Part shown: one piece after another, positions 63,654 through 64,000 of the stretch
Layout: the number at the start of each line of letters is the position of its first letter
Numbering within the stretch: position 1 is the first letter of the stretch
NCBI RefSeq assembly: GCF_900055185.1
Contig: NZ_FIZX01000002.1
Location: 500,586 to 564,585 of the forward strand
DNA: 64,000 bases
From: Grimontia celer
GTDB taxonomy: Bacteria > Pseudomonadota > Gammaproteobacteria > Enterobacterales > Vibrionaceae
Reading direction: 5' to 3'
Notes under the pieces: generated by a model
What the model was told of the DNA's origin: nothing
What the model saw: only the letters and a program-made list of their open reading frames with translations
Database searches by the model: none
Position numbers and translations under genes: made by a program

Positions 63654-63677
63654 AAAGGAGCGATAAATCGCTCCTTT
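63654..63677. terminator. Bidirectional terminator at the YaiI end
   Basis: AAAGGAGCGA-TAAA-TCGCTCCTTT between convergent genes. Confidence 0.85.
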
Positions 63678-63693
63678 GTCATTTGCACTTCGA

Positions 63694-64000
63694 TTAGTTG
63701 TAGATGCGTGACCAACAACCGTTCGAACAATCCACATTCTTGTTCCAGTGCAGTTGCGCACGGTGACCAGTACGCAGGTTGTAGTAACGACCATTTGAGC
63801 CTTTCAGGCGTGCCCAGGCGATATCACCATGGTGGTAGTAACGCTCGTGGTTTGAATGTTGCTCATAGTACTTACCGCCACCATTGATAGTGATGCTTCT
63901 CAGGTGCGAGCCAGTTTGGAAGAACTCAAGTGTTGTGCCTGCTGGGATAGTGCCGTTGATGTTAGCGTGTACACCACGAATCCACTGGTCTTTAGTACCC
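63694..64000 (-). CDS. C-terminal part of an unknown secreted-type protein (cut by window end)
   Basis: About 101 residues, open at the window edge. The sequence is rich in Gly, Asn, His and Tyr with beta-like repeats (WIRGVHANINGTIPAG; FFQTGSHLRSITINGG; LHWNKNVDCSNGCWSRIYN at the end), and has two cysteines near the end. It looks extracytoplasmic, but the N-terminus is missing. No family recognised. Confidence 0.6.
   Translation of the reverse strand, partial: GTKDQWIRGVHANINGTIPAGTTLEFFQTGSHLRSITINGGGKYYEQHSNHERYYHHGDIAWARLKGSNGRYYNLRTGHRAQLHWNKNVDCSNGCWSRIYN

Overview
The window looks like chromosomal DNA of a marine gammaproteobacterium of the Vibrionaceae. I infer a Grimontia/Enterovibrio/Photobacterium-like genome from protein character, moderate GC, gene content (DUF6404, viuB-type reductase, PhoX, KatG, TRAP transporters) and two kinds of dispersed palindromic element. 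No rRNA, tRNA, CRISPR array, phage or complete insertion sequence was seen. Most genes are metabolic, transport or regulatory.

Layout. 0.1-5.4 kb: a small membrane or secreted protein, a DedA protein, a stand-alone RodA paralogue, an AT-rich islet with an orphan lipoprotein, then a DGPF protein with an ECF42-type sigma factor. 5.5-11.3 kb: an orphan betaine-type binding protein divergent from a four-gene polyamine-type ABC transporter. 11.4-17.8 kb: DUF6404, three AraC-family regulators, a Fur-box-controlled cysteine-rich small protein, ibpA behind a sigma-32 promoter and a ROSE-like RNA thermometer, a GNAT and an SDR enzyme. 18-20 kb: psuK-psuG (pseudouridine breakdown). 20.3-25.6 kb: fdsGBAD, a soluble NAD-dependent formate dehydrogenase. 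25.6-26.4 kb: a Fur-controlled ferric-siderophore reductase.

26.8-36.2 kb holds the most unusual locus: five tightly packed genes encoding a YqiJ-like OB-fold membrane protein, a YqiK flotillin, a 1621-residue DUF3686/AAA+ ATPase, a single-HKD phospholipase-D-fold protein and a TelA-family protein. It reads as one membrane-anchored machine. I propose a role in envelope stress or defence against invading DNA; this function is inference.

37-44.7 kb is a catabolic locus: a GntR/UTRA regulator and a Gfo/Idh/MocA protein are divergent from an LLM flavin monooxygenase, an aldo/keto reductase, a flavin reductase and a complete TRAP transporter. The enzyme set matches the sulfo-SMO sulfoquinovose pathway, with the Gfo/Idh/MocA protein a candidate GH188 NAD-dependent sulfoquinovosidase and TRAP uptake replacing the known ABC importer.

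44.7-64 kb is mixed: a DsbA-like protein, an ArsR regulator, a 270-bp structured element with perfect terminal inverted repeats, three overlapping small alpha+beta-barrel genes, a DinB-like protein, an unrecognised 842-residue protein, an exported KatG, a run of small enzymes and exporters (VOC, a methyltransferase with a lesion at its start, GNATs, LysE, Mpo1-like), a GlxA-type regulator divergent from a cysteine hydrolase, a second palindromic repeat, Tat-exported PhoX, a c-type cytochrome, YaiI/YqxD, and the C-terminal part of an unknown protein cut by the window end.
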